A stretch of DNA of 64,000 nucleotides from positions 248,001-312,000 of the forward strand of contig NZ_JACYHB010000002.1 of NCBI RefSeq assembly GCF_014837295.1, in the 5' to 3' direction. Source of the DNA: Cellulosimicrobium arenosum (GTDB lineage: Bacteria > Actinomycetota > Actinomycetes > Actinomycetales > Cellulomonadaceae). Position 1 is the first letter of the stretch. Each line of letters starts with the position of its first letter. Both the position numbers and the translations under genes were made by a program. The notes beneath the pieces were generated by a model, which worked only from the letters and a program-made list of their open reading frames with translations, searched no databases and had not been told where the DNA came from. Positions 16,332 through 24,815 of the stretch are shown piece after piece.

Positions 16332-17345
16332 CTACGGCGAGGGCCACCCGTTGGGCAGGCACCCCTCGGTCGAGATCGACTGCTGCACCATGACGGGAGC
16401 GACCTCGCCCTCGCCGGGGCACGACTCGTGCGAGTGCCCGAGCACGTGGCCGACCTCGTGGTTGACGAGGTACTGGCGGTACGTCGCGACGTCGTCGCCG
16501 AAGTCCGGCGCCCCGACGACCCAGCGCTCGAAGTTCAGCACGGCGACGCCGTCGACCGCGTTCCCGCACGAGTACGTGCCCTCGGTCTCCAGCGGCGCGC
16601 ACAGCCGGTCGACGGTGGCCGGGCTGGCGAGGACCACGCGGATCGACGGGTCCGCACCAGCCGTGCGCGAGAAGGTCACCCCGTCGCCCGACGACCAGCC
16701 GCGCGGGTCGTTCAGGGTGGCGAGGACCGCGTCCGCGAAGACGTCGCCGTCGACCGGGAGACCGTCCTCGACCTCGACACGGACGGATCGCGTCGCAGCG
16801 TCCCCGGGAGCGTCCGCCGCCGCCCCGACGACCACGAGCTCGCCGCCGAGGTCCTCGACGACGTCGGTCCCCAGCAGGCCCGAGCCCGGCTCCGGGGTGG
16901 GTGCCGCCGGCTCGACCGGGGACGGCGTCGGGTCGGGCGCCGGGGTCGGGGTGACGGGCGCGCGCGGGGCGGGCACGGGCTCGACGGGTTCCGGGTCGTC
17001 GGTCGGGACGACGAGGCCGGTCGGGGCGTCCGGGTCCACGTGGACCGGGCGCTGCGCCGCGGAGCGGCTCGCTGCACCGGCCTGCGGCTCGGGAGCAGCT
17101 TGCGTGGGCGGTGCCGGGACGTCGTGCGTCGCAGCCGCCTCACCCGCGACCGTCGAGACCGACGGTTCGGGCTCGGGCGCGTCCCACACCATCGCCGTCG
17201 CCACACCCGACGTGGAACCGACGACGAGGCACGTGACCAGGGCCGCGACGTGCCACGGACCGCCCCTGCGAGCGGTCCTCGTGCGGTCGCTCGGCGAAGA
17301 CGTCACGGGGTCGGGCACGAGGACATCGTCCCACTCCTCGTACAC
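16332..17345 (-). CDS. DUF3152 secreted or anchored metzincin-like protease
   Basis: 337-residue protein with one hydrophobic segment near residues 26-48 (HVAALVTCLVVGSTSGVATA), a Pro/Ala/Val-rich linker of about 120 residues and a C-terminal domain containing HEVGHVLGHSHESC near residue 294, a metzincin-style HExxHxxGxxH zinc motif. It also has paired cysteines (RLCAPL...YSCGNA). It probably works outside the membrane; substrates are unknown. GTG 17345 has AGGAGG 9 nt upstream. It is divergent from a TetR gene 39 bp away, the order I recall as Rv3207c/Rv3208. Confidence 0.88.
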   Translation of the reverse strand: MYEEWDDVLVPDPVTSSPSDRTRTARRGGPWHVAALVTCLVVGSTSGVATAMVWDAPEPEPSVSTVAGEAAATHDVPAPPTQAAPEPQAGAASRSAAQRPVHVDPDAPTGLVVPTDDPEPVEPVPAPRAPVTPTPAPDPTPSPVEPAAPTPEPGSGLLGTDVVEDLGGELVVVGAAADAPGDAATRSVRVEVEDGLPVDGDVFADAVLATLNDPRGWSSGDGVTFSRTAGADPSIRVVLASPATVDRLCAPLETEGTYSCGNAVDGVAVLNFERWVVGAPDFGDDVATYRQYLVNHEVGHVLGHSHESCPGEGEVAPVMVQQSISTEGCLPNGWPSP

Positions 17346-17371
17346 CCCGGTCGACCTCCTCGTGCCGGTCG

Positions 17372-17377
17372 TATCCT
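17372..17377 (+). promoter_or_regulatory. -10 box of leaderless tetR gene
   Basis: TATCCT, 7 nt before ATG 17385. Confidence 0.5.
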
Positions 17378-17384
17378 CGGCGTC

Positions 17385-18074
17385 ATGGCGACAGGCACGC
17401 AAGCACCGCCGGCCGCGCGTGCAGACGTGGCGCGCCCGGCCCGCCGCCGCATGCCCCGGTCCGAGCGGCGCGACCAGATCCTGCACATCGCCGAAGACCT
17501 GTTCGCCGTCCACGGCTACCACCACATCTCGATGGACGACATCGCCGACCGCGCCGGCGTGGGCAAGCCGGTCCTCTACCGGCACTTCCCCTCGAAGCTC
17601 GATCTCTACCTCGCGATCGTCGACGCGCAGGGCGAGCGGCTCGTGCGGTCGGTCCAGGAGACGCTCGACCCCTTCCGTGAGGCACCCCCGGGCACGGAGC
17701 CGGGCGACCTGGACGCTCTCGCGGTCGACGGGCTCGCCGTCATCGAGGGGATCCTCCACGCCTACGTCGCCTACGCCCACGCCGCCGGACGCTCGGCCGC
17801 GCTGCTGTTCGAGTCCGACGTCATGCGCGACCCCCTGGTCCGCGCACGGGTCCTCGCGCCCGACGCCGCCATCGCGGCAGCCTTCGCGGACGTCCTCGTC
17901 CGCATCACGGACCTGGACGGCCCGGCCGCGCTCGTCGTCGCACGGACCTGCACGGCGGTGGGTCGCGCGGCCGCGGCCGAGGCCGTCCGGCCGGAGAACG
18001 GGCCCGACGACGTCACCCGGATCCTCCCCCAGCTCGTCTGGCGGGGCGTGCACGGCATGCTCCGACGCCAGTAG
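17385..18074 (+). CDS. TetR-family transcriptional regulator
   Basis: 229-residue regulator. The helix-turn-helix is in the first 65 residues (RRDQILHIAEDLFAVHGYHHISMDDIADRAGVGKPVLYRHFPSK, of which VGKPVLYRHF is the recognition helix). The C-terminal ligand domain is alpha-helical and Ala rich. The family represses nearby or distant genes until it binds a small ligand. Because it is divergent from the DUF3152 gene and followed by DUF3107, either may be a target; no clear palindrome was found in the 39 bp gap. The ATG at 17385 is set by the promoter spacing. Confidence 0.92.
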   Translation: MATGTQAPPAARADVARPARRRMPRSERRDQILHIAEDLFAVHGYHHISMDDIADRAGVGKPVLYRHFPSKLDLYLAIVDAQGERLVRSVQETLDPFREAPPGTEPGDLDALAVDGLAVIEGILHAYVAYAHAAGRSAALLFESDVMRDPLVRARVLAPDAAIAAAFADVLVRITDLDGPAALVVARTCTAVGRAAAAEAVRPENGPDDVTRILPQLVWRGVHGMLRRQ

Positions 18075-18179
18075 GCCCGGTTCGGACTACGATCGTGGCG
18101 TCGCCGCGGGTGGACGCCACCGGCCGGCGACGGGACGACGTCGAACGCTGCGTCCGCGCAGCCGCTGTGAGGAGAACCT

Positions 18180-18404
18180 GTGGAAGTCACCATCGGTGTG
18201 CAGAACCTGGCCCGCGAGATCGTCGTCGAGACCGACGAGACCGCCGAGTCCGTGGCGAAGGCGGTCACCGCCGCGCTCGGGGGCGCGCCCGCGCTCGAGC
18301 TCACCGACGCCAAGGGGCGTCGGGTCATCATCCCGACCGCGACGCTGGGCTACGTCGAGATCGGCACGGAGGAGCAGCGCAAGGTCGGTTTCGGCTCGCT
18401 CTGA
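18180..18404 (+). CDS. DUF3107 small protein
   Basis: 74-residue conserved actinobacterial protein (the tuberculosis homologue I recall is TB9.4, Rv3208A). It is compact, acidic and has no signal or membrane segment; the middle reads DAKGRRVIIPTATLGYVEIG. GTG 18180 is preceded by GAGGAG at 18169-18174. A TACGAT box at about 18087-18092 gives it its own promoter between tetR and this gene, with a leader of roughly 80 nt. Function unknown. Confidence 0.88.
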   Translation: MEVTIGVQNLAREIVVETDETAESVAKAVTAALGGAPALELTDAKGRRVIIPTATLGYVEIGTEEQRKVGFGSL

Positions 18405-18407
18405 GGA

Positions 18408-19145
18408 TCAGGCCGCGAGGCCCAGACGGTCCATCCGCCGGGCGTGCTCGGCGGTGAGCCGGGCGAAGACCCAGGCCTGGGTCGAGGGGCCGTCGCCCGG
18501 CTCGCCCTCGGCCGCGCGCATCGCGTCGGCCACCAGCCGCGCGAGCGCCGGCCGTTCGGCGAGCACCGACCCGACGACGCCCAGGGCCTCGCCGACCACC
18601 CGTCGACCCCACAGGGCGAGGCGTGAGGCCAGCACGGGATCGTCGGCCGCGGCCACACCGATCACCGGCGCAGAGCGGTCCGCGGCGGTCTCGACGGTCA
18701 GCGCGTCGACGACCACGCCCCGCGAGCGCTCGTCGAGACCCTGCGCGGCCAGCAGGCAGAAGTCGTCGGCGACTCCCTGTCCGACGTAGCCCTTGAGGAT
18801 CCCCTCCCACCAGGTGCTCGGTCGGGTGCGGCCGTCGAAGTCGTCGTACATCCCCTCGTACGCGGCCATGCACGTCTCGGGGTGCCCGCCGAGCTCGGTG
18901 GCGCGGTCCAGCACGGCGTGCTGGCGCTCGAGCATCGTCGCCGCCATCCGGGACAGCGAGAGCCGCTGCCCCAGCGTCGGGGCGTGCGCGGCGTCGCCCG
19001 CGAGCCGACCGAAGCTCGCGAGCTCGGTGTACGCGACGAGGCCGAGCAGGTCCACCGCGTCACCCGTGCCGCGGTCGTCGTCGGCCTGCGAGGTCAGGGT
19101 CGCGGTCGAGACCGCGTGTGGGCTGGTGCCGTCGCCGTCGCTCAT
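18408..19145 (-). CDS. Ferritin-like-fold domain protein (Rv3210c-like)
   Basis: 245-residue, almost entirely helical protein of the actinobacterial ferritin-like family that sits beside the RNA helicase. Helices include LLGLVAYTELASFGRLAGDA, MLERQHAVLDRATELGGHP and a C-terminal FARLTAEHARRMDRLGLAA. The E...ExxH pattern of a diiron site is only partly visible, so metal binding is uncertain. ATG 19145 lies 6 nt after a TATCCT box (a GTG at 19148 is an alternative). It is convergent with DUF3107 (3 bp gap) and divergent from rhlE. Confidence 0.82.
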   Translation of the reverse strand: MSDGDGTSPHAVSTATLTSQADDDRGTGDAVDLLGLVAYTELASFGRLAGDAAHAPTLGQRLSLSRMAATMLERQHAVLDRATELGGHPETCMAAYEGMYDDFDGRTRPSTWWEGILKGYVGQGVADDFCLLAAQGLDERSRGVVVDALTVETAADRSAPVIGVAAADDPVLASRLALWGRRVVGEALGVVGSVLAERPALARLVADAMRAAEGEPGDGPSTQAWVFARLTAEHARRMDRLGLAA

Positions 19146-19151
19146 CACGCC

Positions 19152-19157
19152 AGGATA
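19152..19157 (-). promoter_or_regulatory. -10 box of leaderless ferritin-like gene
   Basis: TATCCT on the minus strand, 6 nt before ATG 19145. Confidence 0.55.
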
Positions 19158-19191
19158 GTGGCCCGGATACCGTGCCGGCGCTCGCGTCCGA

Positions 19192-19454
19192 TACCATGGC
19201 CGGGTACATCGGTTGCCCGGTCGTCCCGACAGCAGACGCCCTCACCGGCCCTCATCAGCCCTGGACCGGTGCGAGGAACAGTTTCGTCCTCGCGCGAGAC
19301 GACGCGCGACGGTCCGTACGGACCTCGCCACGCAAACCACGATCGGCTGCCGGCCACGAGGCGCGTACGACGACGGCCCGGGCCCCGGGCGGCACGGACT
19401 TCCGGTGCCAGGGGCAAGGTCGCGGCGTGCGCTCTCCACGAGACAGAGGCACCA
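19192..19454 (+). promoter_or_regulatory. Promoter and long 5' leader of rhlE
   Basis: The 309 bp between the ferritin-like gene and rhlE hold no gene. A TACCAT hexamer at 19192-19197 is a possible -10, giving a leader of about 250 nt. Inside are a hairpin (CACCGG near 19243 with CCGGTG near 19266), a perfect 14-bp palindrome GGTCCGTACGGACC at 19311-19324 and GC-rich inverted segments near 19378-19392. Long leaders with autocontrol are known for some DEAD-box helicase genes; that this one acts so is inference. Confidence 0.45.
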
Positions 19455-21128
19455 GTGACCACCACAGACGCCACCCCCGACGTCAGCGCCGACGCGCACG
19501 CCGTCGCCGCGAGCGTGCACGCCGACAACACCTCGTTCGCCGACTTCGGCGTGCGGACGGAGATCGTCGCCGCGCTCGCCGACGCGGGCATCACCCACCC
19601 GTTCCCCATCCAGGCCATGACCCTGCCCGTCGCGATGTCGGCCCACGACATCATCGGCCAGGCCAAGACCGGTACCGGCAAGACGCTCGGTTTCGGCGTC
19701 CCGCTGCTGCACCGCGTGGTCGCACCCGGCGAGGACGGCTTCGACGACCTCCCCGCCCCCGGCAAGCCGCAGGCGCTCGTCGTCGTGCCGACCCGCGAGC
19801 TCGCGGTCCAGGTCGCCAAGGACCTCGAGACTGCGTCGCGCCGACGCAGCGTGCGTGTCCTGCAGGTCTACGGCGGGCGCGCGTACGAGCCGCAGGTCGA
19901 CGCGCTCCAGCGCGGTGTCGAGGTCGTCGTCGGCACCCCCGGCCGGATGATCGACCTGATGAACCAGGGTCACCTCAACCTCACGCGCGCGAACACGGTC
20001 GTGCTGGACGAGGCCGACGAGATGCTCGACCTCGGGTTCCTGCCCGACGTCGAGAAGCTCCTCGCGCGCACCCCCGCGCAGCGGCACACGATGCTGTTCT
20101 CCGCGACCATGCCGGGCGCGGTCGTGTCCATGGCCCGCCGGTACATGAAGCAGCCGACGCACATCCGGGCGGTCGACCCCGACGACGACGGCCGCCAGAC
20201 CGTCAAGAACATCGCCCAGGTCGTCTACCGCGCGCACGCCCTCGACAAGGTCGAGGTGCTCGCCCGCATCCTGCAGGCCGACGGCCGCGGGCGGACCATC
20301 GTGTTCGCGCGCACCAAGCGCACGGCCGCCAAGGTCGCCGACGAGCTCGTCGACCGCGGGTTCGCCGCAGGCTCGATCCACGGGGACCTGGGCCAGGGCG
20401 CCCGCGAGCAGGCGCTGCGCGCGTTCCGCAACGGCAAGATCGACGTGCTCGTCGCGACCGACGTCGCCGCACGAGGCATCGACGTCGACGACGTCACGCA
20501 CGTCGTGAACTACCAGTGCCCCGAGGACGAGAAGACCTACCTGCACCGCACCGGCCGCACCGGCCGCGCGGGCAACACCGGCACCGCGGTGACGTTCGTC
20601 GACTGGGACGACCTGCCCCGCTGGTCGCTCATCGACAAGGCGCTCGGCCTCGGGATCCCCGAGCCGGTCGAGACCTACTCGACGTCCCCCCATCTGTACA
20701 CGGGCCTCGGCATCCCCGAGGGCACCAAGGGCCGCCTCCCGAAGAGCCGGCGCACGCTCGCGGGTCTGGACGCCGAGGTGCTCGAGGACCTCGGCGAGAC
20801 CGGCAAGCGCCACACGCAGGCGCGCCCGAGCGGCGAGCGGTCGGGGGGCCGCGGCGGCGAGCGCTCCGGCGGGCGGACGAGCGGTCGTGGCGGCGAGCGC
20901 TCCGGCGGACGCGGCCGGGACGACCGTCGCGAGGGCGGCGATGCGCGGCAGCAGGCTCCGCGGCCCGACGTCGCCGGCCAGGACGGCGAGGGCGGCGCAG
21001 CGCCGAGCCCGAGCGGGTCGGGCGAGGGCGGCGAGCGCCGACGTCGGTCGCGCAACCGCCGCCGCACGCGCGGCGGCAGGCCCGTGACGCCTCCGGACCA
21101 GGGTGGCGCGCCGCCCGCGGCGGAGTAG
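19455..21128 (+). CDS. rhlE: DEAD-box ATP-dependent RNA helicase
   Basis: 557-residue RNA helicase. Motifs in order: FADFGVRTEIVAAL Q-motif region, AKTGTGKT (Walker A), PTRELAVQV, GTPGRMIDL, DEADEMLDLGF, SATMP, IVFARTKRTA, VATDVAARGID and HRTGRTGRAG. After about residue 450 comes a basic, Arg/Gly-rich tail with repeated GERSGGRGG units and a final RRRSRNRRRTRGGR, a likely non-specific RNA-binding region. GTG 19455 is preceded by AGAGGC; upstream in-frame codons are not conserved-looking. Role: RNA unwinding in ribosome assembly or mRNA decay. The long leader suggests regulated expression. Confidence 0.93.
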   Translation: MTTTDATPDVSADAHAVAASVHADNTSFADFGVRTEIVAALADAGITHPFPIQAMTLPVAMSAHDIIGQAKTGTGKTLGFGVPLLHRVVAPGEDGFDDLPAPGKPQALVVVPTRELAVQVAKDLETASRRRSVRVLQVYGGRAYEPQVDALQRGVEVVVGTPGRMIDLMNQGHLNLTRANTVVLDEADEMLDLGFLPDVEKLLARTPAQRHTMLFSATMPGAVVSMARRYMKQPTHIRAVDPDDDGRQTVKNIAQVVYRAHALDKVEVLARILQADGRGRTIVFARTKRTAAKVADELVDRGFAAGSIHGDLGQGAREQALRAFRNGKIDVLVATDVAARGIDVDDVTHVVNYQCPEDEKTYLHRTGRTGRAGNTGTAVTFVDWDDLPRWSLIDKALGLGIPEPVETYSTSPHLYTGLGIPEGTKGRLPKSRRTLAGLDAEVLEDLGETGKRHTQARPSGERSGGRGGERSGGRTSGRGGERSGGRGRDDRREGGDARQQAPRPDVAGQDGEGGAAPSPSGSGEGGERRRRSRNRRRTRGGRPVTPPDQGGAPPAAE

Positions 21129-21142
21129 CTCCTCCCGGACCC

Positions 21143-21182
21143 GGGACCGTCCGCCCGACCACGGTGTCGCGCGGACGGTCCC
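21143..21182. terminator. Terminator hairpin after rhlE
   Basis: GGGACCGTCCGC (21143-21154) pairs perfectly with GCGGACGGTCCC (21171-21182); the 16-base loop holds a further CGAC/GTCG pair. No U-tract follows. It can serve both rhlE and the convergent MFS gene. Confidence 0.75.
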
Positions 21183-21208
21183 AGGGCTCGCGTACCTCCG
21201 GTCCGGAT

Positions 21209-22414
21209 TCAGCGCACGTGCGCGTCGCGTCCGGCGAACCAGGCCGCCACGCCCTGGACGACGGCGGCCCCCACGAGCAGCAGCAGGGCCGTGGACCACG
21301 TGCCGGTCATGTCGTGCACGAGCCCGACGCCGATCGGCCCGCACGCCGCGAGCGTGTAGCCCGCGCTCTGGGCCATGCCGGACAGCTCGGAGGTCCGGGC
21401 CGCGTCCGGCGCGCGCAACGCCATGAGGGTCAGCGCGAGACTGATCCCGCCACCCTGCCCGAGCCCGAGGAGCACGACCCACAGCACCCCGGCGCCGGGG
21501 ACGAGGGCGAGCCCGGCGAGTCCCGCGCCGATACATCCTGCCAGCAGGATCCCGATCGCTCGCTGACGGCGCATCCGCCCGGCGACGAGGGGCGTGACGA
21601 AGGACCCCACGATGCCGCACAGGTTGCACAGCGCGAGGAGCCAGCCGCCGGCCTCGGCCGTGCTGCCCGCGCTGACGAAGATCTCCGGCAGCCACGCGTT
21701 GACCACGTAGAACGACAGCGACTGCACGCCCATGAAGACCGTGACCGCCCACGCGAGCGGGCTGCGCCACACGGACCGTGCCGACCCGGACCCTCCGACC
21801 GTGCCTGCGGCGATGCCCGCCGGAAGCGGGTTCGGCAGCGCCGGGTCGGCGCGCACCGCGCGCGGCGCCCAGACGAGCGCTCCCACGACGGCGAGCAGCC
21901 CCCACGTCGCGAGCGCACCCCGCCACTCGAGGCCGGCAGCCTCGGCGACCGGCAGCGTCAGACCGGCGGCGAGCGCAGCGCCACCGGCCAGCGCCATGGA
22001 GTAGAGGCTCGTCATGAGGCCGACGCGGTCGGCGAAGTCCCGCTTGACGAGCGCGGGCAGCAGCACGTTCCCGAGCCCGATGGCGCAGCCGACGACGACG
22101 GTCCCGACGAACAGCGCCGTGGTGGTCGGGGCGAGCCGCACGGCGAAGCCGACGCAGAGCAGCACGAGCGCGCCGAAGAGCGTGCGCTCGAGGCCGAGCC
22201 TGCGTGAGAGTGCGGGTGCGACGGGGGCGAGCGCCCCGAAGCACAGGACGGGCAGGGTCGTGAGCAGACCGGCCGCTGCGGCGCTGAGCCCCTCGGCGGC
22301 ACGGATCTCTCCGATCAGGGGAGACACGGCCACGACCGCGGGTCGCAGGTTGAGCGCGGCCAGGACGATCGCGACGGCGGCCCCCACGCTCAGGGGGCGG
22401 CGCAGCGTGGTCAT
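21209..22414 (-). CDS. CynX/NimT-family MFS transporter
   Basis: 401-residue membrane protein with about 12 hydrophobic segments. It starts MTTLRRPLSVGAAVAIVLAA and has NLRPAVVAVSPLIGEIR in the first helix-loop, a signature of the CynX/NimT (cyanate/nitroimidazole transporter-like) branch; the LSGMAQSAGYTLAACGPIGVG segment in helix 10-11 also fits. Substrate unknown. ATG 22414 overlaps the stop of the GntR regulator by 4 bases (ATGA), so the two are one operon and the regulator probably controls the transporter. Confidence 0.88.
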   Translation of the reverse strand: MTTLRRPLSVGAAVAIVLAALNLRPAVVAVSPLIGEIRAAEGLSAAAAGLLTTLPVLCFGALAPVAPALSRRLGLERTLFGALVLLCVGFAVRLAPTTTALFVGTVVVGCAIGLGNVLLPALVKRDFADRVGLMTSLYSMALAGGAALAAGLTLPVAEAAGLEWRGALATWGLLAVVGALVWAPRAVRADPALPNPLPAGIAAGTVGGSGSARSVWRSPLAWAVTVFMGVQSLSFYVVNAWLPEIFVSAGSTAEAGGWLLALCNLCGIVGSFVTPLVAGRMRRQRAIGILLAGCIGAGLAGLALVPGAGVLWVVLLGLGQGGGISLALTLMALRAPDAARTSELSGMAQSAGYTLAACGPIGVGLVHDMTGTWSTALLLLVGAAVVQGVAAWFAGRDAHVR

Positions 22415-23130
22415 CGTCCGGACGGTCCGGGGGTACCGGCCTCGGTCGCTCCGAGGAGCTGTGCCCGCACGGTGGCGATGGTCCGGGCGACCGCACGCTC
22501 GGCCCCGTCCGGATCACCCGCCGCGACGGCGTCGACGACCTCCTCGTGCCCGGGGACCTCGCGGTCGTGACGACGCGCGTCGCCGGCGGCGGTCGAACGC
22601 ACGAGCGCGTGGTCGAGCCCGTCGTAGAGCTCGGCGAGGAGGGGGTTGCCCGCGGCACGCACGACCTCCGAGTGAAAGGCGACGTCCGCCCGCTCGAACG
22701 CGGCGTCGGACCCCGGCCCGGTGCCCGAGCGCGCGCGCACCTGGTCGTCCAGAGCAGCCCGGAGCCGGGCGAGCGCTCCCGCGTCGTCCCGCGCGGCCGC
22801 CAGCCTGGCTGCCCCGCGCTCGAGGACGCCCCGGACCTCGAGCACGTCGAGAGCGCGTGCCGTCCGCGCACGCCGCCCGAGCGCGGCGTCGAGCCCGCTG
22901 GACGCGCGCACGTAGGTCCCGTCGCCCCGCCGGGGCTCGAGGATGCCGGCGTGCTCGAGCGCGCGGACCGCCTCGCGCACCGTGTTGCGCCCGACGCCGA
23001 GCTCGGCGACGAGCTCCGGCTCGGACGGGATCCGCGAACCCACCGGCCACTGCCCCTGCTCCACGCGCTCCGTGAGCCGCTCGACGACGAGCTCGGAGAC
23101 CTTGCGGGGCGGGGTGATCGGCTGTGACAT
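22411..23130 (-). CDS. GntR/FadR-family regulator (FCD domain)
   Basis: 239-residue regulator: winged HTH at residues 10-75 (GSRIPSEPELVAELGVGRNTVREAVRALEHAGILEPRRGDGTYV) and a helical FCD ligand domain with D...H motifs (DVAFHSEVVRAAGNPLLAELY and PGHEEVVDAVAAGD) that usually bind a metal and a carboxylate effector. It is the first gene of an operon with the MFS transporter. ATG 23130 is 6 nt after TAGGCT, and a perfect inverted repeat overlaps that -10 box, indicating autorepression. Confidence 0.92.
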   Translation of the reverse strand: MSQPITPPRKVSELVVERLTERVEQGQWPVGSRIPSEPELVAELGVGRNTVREAVRALEHAGILEPRRGDGTYVRASSGLDAALGRRARTARALDVLEVRGVLERGAARLAAARDDAGALARLRAALDDQVRARSGTGPGSDAAFERADVAFHSEVVRAAGNPLLAELYDGLDHALVRSTAAGDARRHDREVPGHEEVVDAVAAGDPDGAERAVARTIATVRAQLLGATEAGTPGPSGR

Positions 23131-23136
23131 CGAAAG

Positions 23137-23154
23137 AGCCTAACATCCCATGTT
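23137..23154 (-). promoter_or_regulatory. -10 box and operator of gntR-MFS operon
   Basis: TAGGCT (23142-23137) is 6 nt before ATG 23130. The perfect inverted repeat AACAT-CCC-ATGTT (23142-23154) touches the upstream edge of that -10 box, a classic repressor position. FadR-type operators are short inverted repeats like this, so the gene's own product is the likely binder. Confidence 0.65.
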
Positions 23155-23208
23155 TGACGGTCGAACGAGGGCGTCCGACCGTACGACGACGGGCGCGACG
23201 ACGGGCGA

Positions 23209-23841
23209 CTACGCGGTCCGGATGAACTCCGTGACCGCGTCCGCGATGAGCTGGACCGCGATCGCGGCCAGCAGGAGCCCCGCGATGCGGGTCACGAGGA
23301 TCGTGCCCGAGTCGCCCAGCACCCGGTGGATGACGTTCGCGAACCGCATCGCGAGGAACAGGCACACGTGCACCGCGACGACCCCGGCGACGATCGCGAC
23401 CCACTCGGGGAGACCGCCGCCCTGGCCTTGCGCGCGCTGCACGAACACCATGGTCGCGACGATCGCCCCCGGCCCGGCCAGCAGCGGCGTGCCGAGCGGC
23501 ACGAGCGCGACGTTGACCCCCTTGTTCCCCGAGGGCTGCGGGTCCTCCATCTTGCCGGTCAGCAGCTCCATCGCCACGAGGAGGAGCAGGAGCCCGCCCG
23601 CCGTCTGCAGCGCGGGCAGCGAGATGTGCATGTAGCTGAGGATCTGCTGCCCGAACACGGCGAACACGACGATCACGCCGAAGGCGACGAGGATCGCGGT
23701 CCGCGCCGCCTGGTTGCGCTGCTTGGCCCCCATCGCGCTCGTGAGCCCGAGGAACACCGGCACCGTGCCCGGCGGGTCCATGATGACGAACAGCGTGACG
23801 AACACCTCGGTGAAGAGACGGACGTCGATCACGTCGCTCAT
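23209..23841 (-). CDS. MarC-family integral membrane protein
   Basis: 210-residue protein with six hydrophobic segments. Family landmarks are DPPGTVPVFLGLT in the first loop and LLAGPGAIVATMVF near residue 120. MarC proteins were once linked to multiple antibiotic resistance in E. coli, a link later withdrawn; the transported substrate is unknown. It lies 34 bp downstream of the PHP gene on the same strand and is probably co-transcribed with it. Confidence 0.92.
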   Translation of the reverse strand: MSDVIDVRLFTEVFVTLFVIMDPPGTVPVFLGLTSAMGAKQRNQAARTAILVAFGVIVVFAVFGQQILSYMHISLPALQTAGGLLLLLVAMELLTGKMEDPQPSGNKGVNVALVPLGTPLLAGPGAIVATMVFVQRAQGQGGGLPEWVAIVAGVVAVHVCLFLAMRFANVIHRVLGDSGTILVTRIAGLLLAAIAVQLIADAVTEFIRTA

Positions 23842-23875
23842 CGGCCCGCCCGCCCGTCCACCCGGTCCGCCGCAC

Positions 23876-24715
23876 TCACCGGATCACGTCCAGCCGGCCC
23901 AGGTCCACGATCTGCTCCAGCACCGCGGGGGCCGTCGTGTTCTCCCCGAGGCGGTTGGGCTTGCCGGCACCGTGATAGTCGCTCGACCCGGTCACGAACA
24001 GGCCCAGGTCCTGCGCGAGCCCCTGGAGACGCTCGCGCTGCTGCGCGTCGTGGTCGCGGTGGAAGACCTCGAGCCCCGCCAGGCCTGCGCCCGCCATCTC
24101 CTCGATCACCTCGTCGCCCACCACGCGACCGCGCATCCGGGCGCCGGGGTGCGCGAGGACGGGCACCCCGCCGGCGGCACGCACGAGCGCGACCGCGGTC
24201 GCGGCGTCGGGCGCGTAGTGCGGCACGTAGTAGGCGGTCCCGGCCGCCAGGACCGTGGCGAACGCGGCCGAGCGGTCCGCCACGACGCCCGCGGCCACGA
24301 GCGCGTCCGCGATGTGCGGCCGGCCGATCGTCGTGCCCTCGGCCGTCTGCGCGAGCACGTCCTCCCAGGTCACCGGGAAGTCCTGACCGACGAGCTCGAC
24401 CATCCGACGTGCCCGCGTCGTGCGCGCGTCGCGCGTGCGGTCCAGCTCGTCGAGCAGCGGGACGTGCGCAGGGTCGTGCAGGTAGGACAGGACGTGGACG
24501 CTGACGCCGCCCGCGCGCGCCGAGATCTCCGCCCCGCGCACGAGAGCGACGCGGTGCCGCAGCGCCGCGTCGGCGGCCCGGGCCCATCCCGCCGTCGTGT
24601 CGTGGTCGGTGAGCGCGACGACGTCGAGCCCCGCGGCCGCCGCGGCCCGCACGACCTCGCCCGGTTCTTGCGTCCCGTCGGACACGGTCGAGTGGGTGTG
24701 GAGGTCGATGCGCAC
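23876..24715 (-). CDS. PHP-domain phosphoesterase
   Basis: 279-residue PHP protein of the YciV/RNase AM-like class. Metal ligands follow the canonical order: DLHTHSTVSDG (residues 4-14), ALTDHDT near 34-40, GAEIS near 62, the HAD of IGRPHIADAL, VPVLAHPG near 184 and the final SDYHGAGKPN near 250. Relatives hydrolyse 3',5'-bisphosphonucleotides or trim the 5' ends of rRNA; which applies here is unknown. GTG 24715 lies 6 nt after a TATCCT box, giving a leaderless mRNA that probably includes marC. Confidence 0.9.
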   Translation of the reverse strand: MRIDLHTHSTVSDGTQEPGEVVRAAAAAGLDVVALTDHDTTAGWARAADAALRHRVALVRGAEISARAGGVSVHVLSYLHDPAHVPLLDELDRTRDARTTRARRMVELVGQDFPVTWEDVLAQTAEGTTIGRPHIADALVAAGVVADRSAAFATVLAAGTAYYVPHYAPDAATAVALVRAAGGVPVLAHPGARMRGRVVGDEVIEEMAGAGLAGLEVFHRDHDAQQRERLQGLAQDLGLFVTGSSDYHGAGKPNRLGENTTAPAVLEQIVDLGRLDVIR

Positions 24716-24721
24716 CAGCCC

Positions 24722-24727
24722 AGGATA
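24722..24727 (-). promoter_or_regulatory. -10 box of leaderless PHP-marC transcript
   Basis: TATCCT on the minus strand, 6 nt before GTG 24715. Confidence 0.55.
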
Positions 24728-24815
24728 GTGAGGTACGGGACCCGCACACGATGTTCACACCGGGCACGGACCGCCCCCATGCGAGTCCCAGGTCCGGGTG
24801 CGACCGTCGAGAGCA

